5,633 bases of DNA, taken from an uncultured Amaricoccus sp. Its GTDB lineage: Bacteria > Pseudomonadota > Alphaproteobacteria > Rhodobacterales > Rhodobacteraceae. The translations under genes and the position numbers were made by a program. Positions within the stretch are counted from its first letter, which is position 1, and each line of letters begins with the position of its first letter. Of this stretch, positions 3,767-5,633 are shown one piece after another. The notes under the pieces are model-generated. The model saw only the letters and a program-made list of their open reading frames with translations, was not told the DNA's origin and ran no database searches. The DNA lies in contig NZ_CALLYO010000373.1 in the NCBI RefSeq assembly GCF_937858865.1, forward strand, positions 1-5,633. Reading direction: 5' to 3'.

Positions 3767-5633
3767 ATGCCCGACCTCCTGCTCGAACTCCTTTCGGAGG
3801 AGATCCCCGCCCGCATGCAGCGACAGGCGGCCGAGGACCTGCGCCGCCTCGTCACCGACGGCCTCGTCGAGCGCGGCCTCACCTACGCCCACGCCGCCGC
3901 CTTCGCCACCCCGCGCCGCCTGACGCTCGCCGTCGAGGGCCTCACCGACCGCTCGCCCAACCTGCGCGAGGAGCGCAAGGGCCCGCGCGCCGACGCCCCC
4001 GCCCCGGCGATCGAGGGCTTCCTGCGCGCGACCGGCCTCGCCCGCGCGGATCTCCAGACCCGCCCCGACAGGAAGGGCGACATCCTCGTCGCCGTCCTCG
4101 ACCGGCCCGGGCGGCCCGCCGCCGAGATCGTCGCCGAGACGGTGGACGAGGTCGTCCGCGGCTTCCCCTGGCCGAAGTCGATGCGCTGGGGCGACGGCAC
4201 GCTGCGCTGGGTCCGCCCGCTGCATTCCATCCTCTGCATCCTGACCCGCGAGGACGGGGCCGAGATCGTCCCCTTCGAGATCGACGGCATCCCCGCCGGC
4301 AACACCACCCGCGGCCACCGCTTCCACGCGCCCCAACCCTTCGCCGTCACCTCCTTCGAGGACTACGAGGCGAAGCTCCGCCGCGCGAAGGTCATCCTCG
4401 ACCCGGCCGCGCGCGCCGACCGCATCGCCCACGACGCCCGCCAGCTCGCCTTCGCCGCCGGCCTCGAGCTCGTCGACGACCCGGGCCTCCTCGCCGAGAA
4501 CGCCGGCCTCACCGAATGGCCGGTGACCCTCATGGGCCGCATCGAGGACCGTTTCCTCGACCTGCCGCCCGAGGTGCTGCAGACCTCGATGCGCGAGAAC
4601 CAGAAGTTCTTCTCCCTGCGCGAGCCCGTCTCCGGCCGCATCACCGCCTATATCCTCGCCGCCAACCGCGAGACCGCCGACGACGGCGCCACCATCCTCG
4701 CCGGCAACGCCCGCGTCCTGACCGCCCGCCTCGCCGACGCCGAATTCTTCTGGCGGAACGACCTGCGCACCCCCCTCGCCGACATGGCGGCGAAGCTCGC
4801 CGGCGTCACCTTCCACGGCAAGCTCGGCACCCAGGCCGAGCGCATCGCCCGCATCGCCGCGCTGGCCCGCGAGATCGCCCCGCACGTCGGCGCCGATCCC
4901 GACCTCGCCGAACGGGCGGCGCAGCTCGCCAAGGCCGACCTCGCCAGCCAGATGGTCTTCGAGTTCCCCGAGCTCCAGGGCACCATGGGCCGCTACTACG
5001 CCGAGAGGGCAGGGGAGCCCCCCGCCGTCGCCGCCGTCGCCGCCGAGCACTACTCCCCCCTCGGCCCCACCGACACCGTCCCCACCGCCCCCCTCTCCGT
5101 CGCCGTCGCCCTCGCCGACAAGCTCGACACCCTCACCGGCTTCTGGGCCATCGACGAAAAACCCACCGGCTCCAAGGACCCTTTCGCGCTGCGCCGTGCA
5201 GCGCTGGGAGTCATTCGGATCATCCTTGAGAACCAAGTCACCGCGCCGCTAAACCCGCTGCTTTCCATAGCTCTTCGTGCGGTTCGCTCACGTGCCCCGA
5301 TTGATCAGGAGGCCACTGCGGAGCACGCTGCGATTGCGCGAGAGTCTGGGTTTCAGGGCTATGTCGTGCCTAGGAGGTTCGACGTCACTCAGAAGAGGCA
5401 GGACCTCCTCGCCTTCCTCGCCGACCGCCTCAAGGTCCACCTCCGCGCCGAGGGCATCCGCCACGACGTCATCGACGCCTGCTTCCGGCTGGGCGGCCAG
5501 GACGACCTCGTCCTCCTCGTCGCCCGCGTCCGCGCATTGCAAACGTTCCTCGCCACCGACGACGGCGCGAACCTCCTCACCGGCTACAAGCGCGCGACCA
5601 ACATCCTCGAGCAGGAGGAGAAGAAGGACGGGC
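3767..5633 (+). CDS. glyS: Glycyl-tRNA synthetase beta subunit (partial, 3' end outside window)
   Basis: The frame is open for 622 codons from ATG 3767 (GAGAG at 3756-3760, 6 bases upstream) to the window edge. GlyS is about 690 residues in E. coli, so the C-terminal tail is missing. Family landmarks in order are [14 protein letters not shown] (4-17), [20 protein letters not shown] (135-154), RGHRFH (182-187), NAGLTEWP (245-252), MRENQKFF (275-282), [11 protein letters not shown] (349-359), [20 protein letters not shown] (389-408), [20 protein letters not shown] (465-484) and the C-terminal [20 protein letters not shown]. With GlyQ it forms the alpha2-beta2 enzyme charging tRNA-Gly with glycine; the beta chain mainly binds tRNA. 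Codons from about 5156 to 5401 (residues 464-545) show strikingly different usage from the rest, without breaking the frame. No glyQ precedes it; the gene 52 bases upstream is a lipid kinase. Confidence 0.97.
   Translation, partial: MPDLLLELLSEEIPARMQRQAAEDLRRLVTDGLVERGLTYAHAAAFATPRRLTLAVEGLTDRSPNLREERKGPRADAPAPAIEGFLRATGLARADLQTRPDRKGDILVAVLDRPGRPAAEIVAETVDEVVRGFPWPKSMRWGDGTLRWVRPLHSILCILTREDGAEIVPFEIDGIPAGNTTRGHRFHAPQPFAVTSFEDYEAKLRRAKVILDPAARADRIAHDARQLAFAAGLELVDDPGLLAENAGLTEWPVTLMGRIEDRFLDLPPEVLQTSMRENQKFFSLREPVSGRITAYILAANRETADDGATILAGNARVLTARLADAEFFWRNDLRTPLADMAAKLAGVTFHGKLGTQAERIARIAALAREIAPHVGADPDLAERAAQLAKADLASQMVFEFPELQGTMGRYYAERAGEPPAVAAVAAEHYSPLGPTDTVPTAPLSVAVALADKLDTLTGFWAIDEKPTGSKDPFALRRAALGVIRIILENQVTAPLNPLLSIALRAVRSRAPIDQEATAEHAAIARESGFQGYVVPRRFDVTQKRQDLLAFLADRLKVHLRAEGIRHDVIDACFRLGGQDDLVLLVARVRALQTFLATDDGANLLTGYKRATNILEQEEKKDG
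5156..5401 (+). other. Compositional patch within glyS (probable recombination mosaic)
   Basis: By hand count, 27 of 74 codons from 5180 to 5401 end in A or T. In the 471 glyS codons before it the figure is 14, and in the 77 after it, 2. The last two codons before 5180-region landmarks, GAA and AAA at 5156-5161, may belong to the patch too. It uses codons nearly absent elsewhere in glyS (CTA, ATA, TCA, CTT, ACT, TCT) and three AGG arginines against two in the 471 codons before. The edges fall in conserved protein stretches (KPTGSKDP on the left, [14 protein letters not shown] on the right), and the frame is intact. Confidence 0.75.

Noticed and set aside
2275..3882. Minus-strand open frame of 535 codons opposite the PopZ-like and lipid kinase genes
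   Set aside because: It spans two well-supported plus-strand genes and their gaps, and its product is Arg/Ala/Gly/Ser-rich with no recognisable domain.
5027..5046. GCCGTCGCC-type short repeat in glyS
   Set aside because: It encodes an Ala/Val run from ordinary GCC and GTC codons; too short and too typical of the composition to call a repeat array.
3665..5236. Minus-strand open frame of 523 codons opposite glyS
   Set aside because: It is a composition shadow: GC-rich codon third positions leave few stops on the other strand. The product is low-complexity Gly/Glu/Val/Ala-rich, and the opposite frame encodes an unmistakable GlyS.
5226..5255. Possible internal promoter in the glyS patch (TTGAGA followed by TAAACC)
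   Set aside because: The spacing is 18 and the -10 matches only 3 of 6. No downstream gene other than glyS itself would use it within the window.

Overview
The window comes from a bacterium with very high GC content; nearly every codon ends in G or C. Protein content points to an alphaproteobacterium, plausibly of the Rhodobacterales. The evidence is the order isoaspartyl-methyltransferase-like gene, tolC, small PopZ/DUF2497-like gene; a TolC ending in a Rhodobacteraceae-style tail (NFTRVRN...DTSAVDRIRARW); and a two-subunit-type glycyl-tRNA synthetase beta chain. The genus cannot be fixed from sequence alone.

Layout: a tRNA-Cys(GCA) gene sits on the minus strand at the left edge (1-74), with a candidate promoter and a long imperfect inverted repeat beside it. 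All protein genes then read rightward: a pcm-like methyltransferase (202-855), a TolC-family outer-membrane channel (929-2326), a short PopZ/DUF2497-like protein (2330-2713), a YegS/BmrU-type lipid kinase (2755-3714), and glyS, the glycyl-tRNA synthetase beta subunit (3767 to beyond the right edge). The glyS frame is open from 3767 to 5633 with no stop. Intergenic gaps are 73, 3, 41 and 52 bases, and no gene-free stretch exceeds about 130 bases.

How the genes fit together: tolC and the PopZ-like gene are almost certainly co-transcribed and translated (3-base gap). The lipid kinase and glyS may belong to the same transcript. The 73-base gap before tolC is the only one with a convincing regulatory look: a candidate sigma-70 promoter whose -10 lies inside a perfect 7-bp-arm inverted repeat. 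The genes are otherwise mostly housekeeping: envelope export, cell-pole organisation, lipid phosphorylation and translation.

I see no new defence system, mobile element, CRISPR array or biosynthetic cluster. The most notable signal is a sharp patch of foreign-looking codon usage inside glyS (about 5156-5401), probably a recombination mosaic. Other points are a pcm homologue lacking the family's usual catalytic signature, a short in-frame tandem repeat in the lipid kinase gene, and glyS without glyQ immediately upstream.
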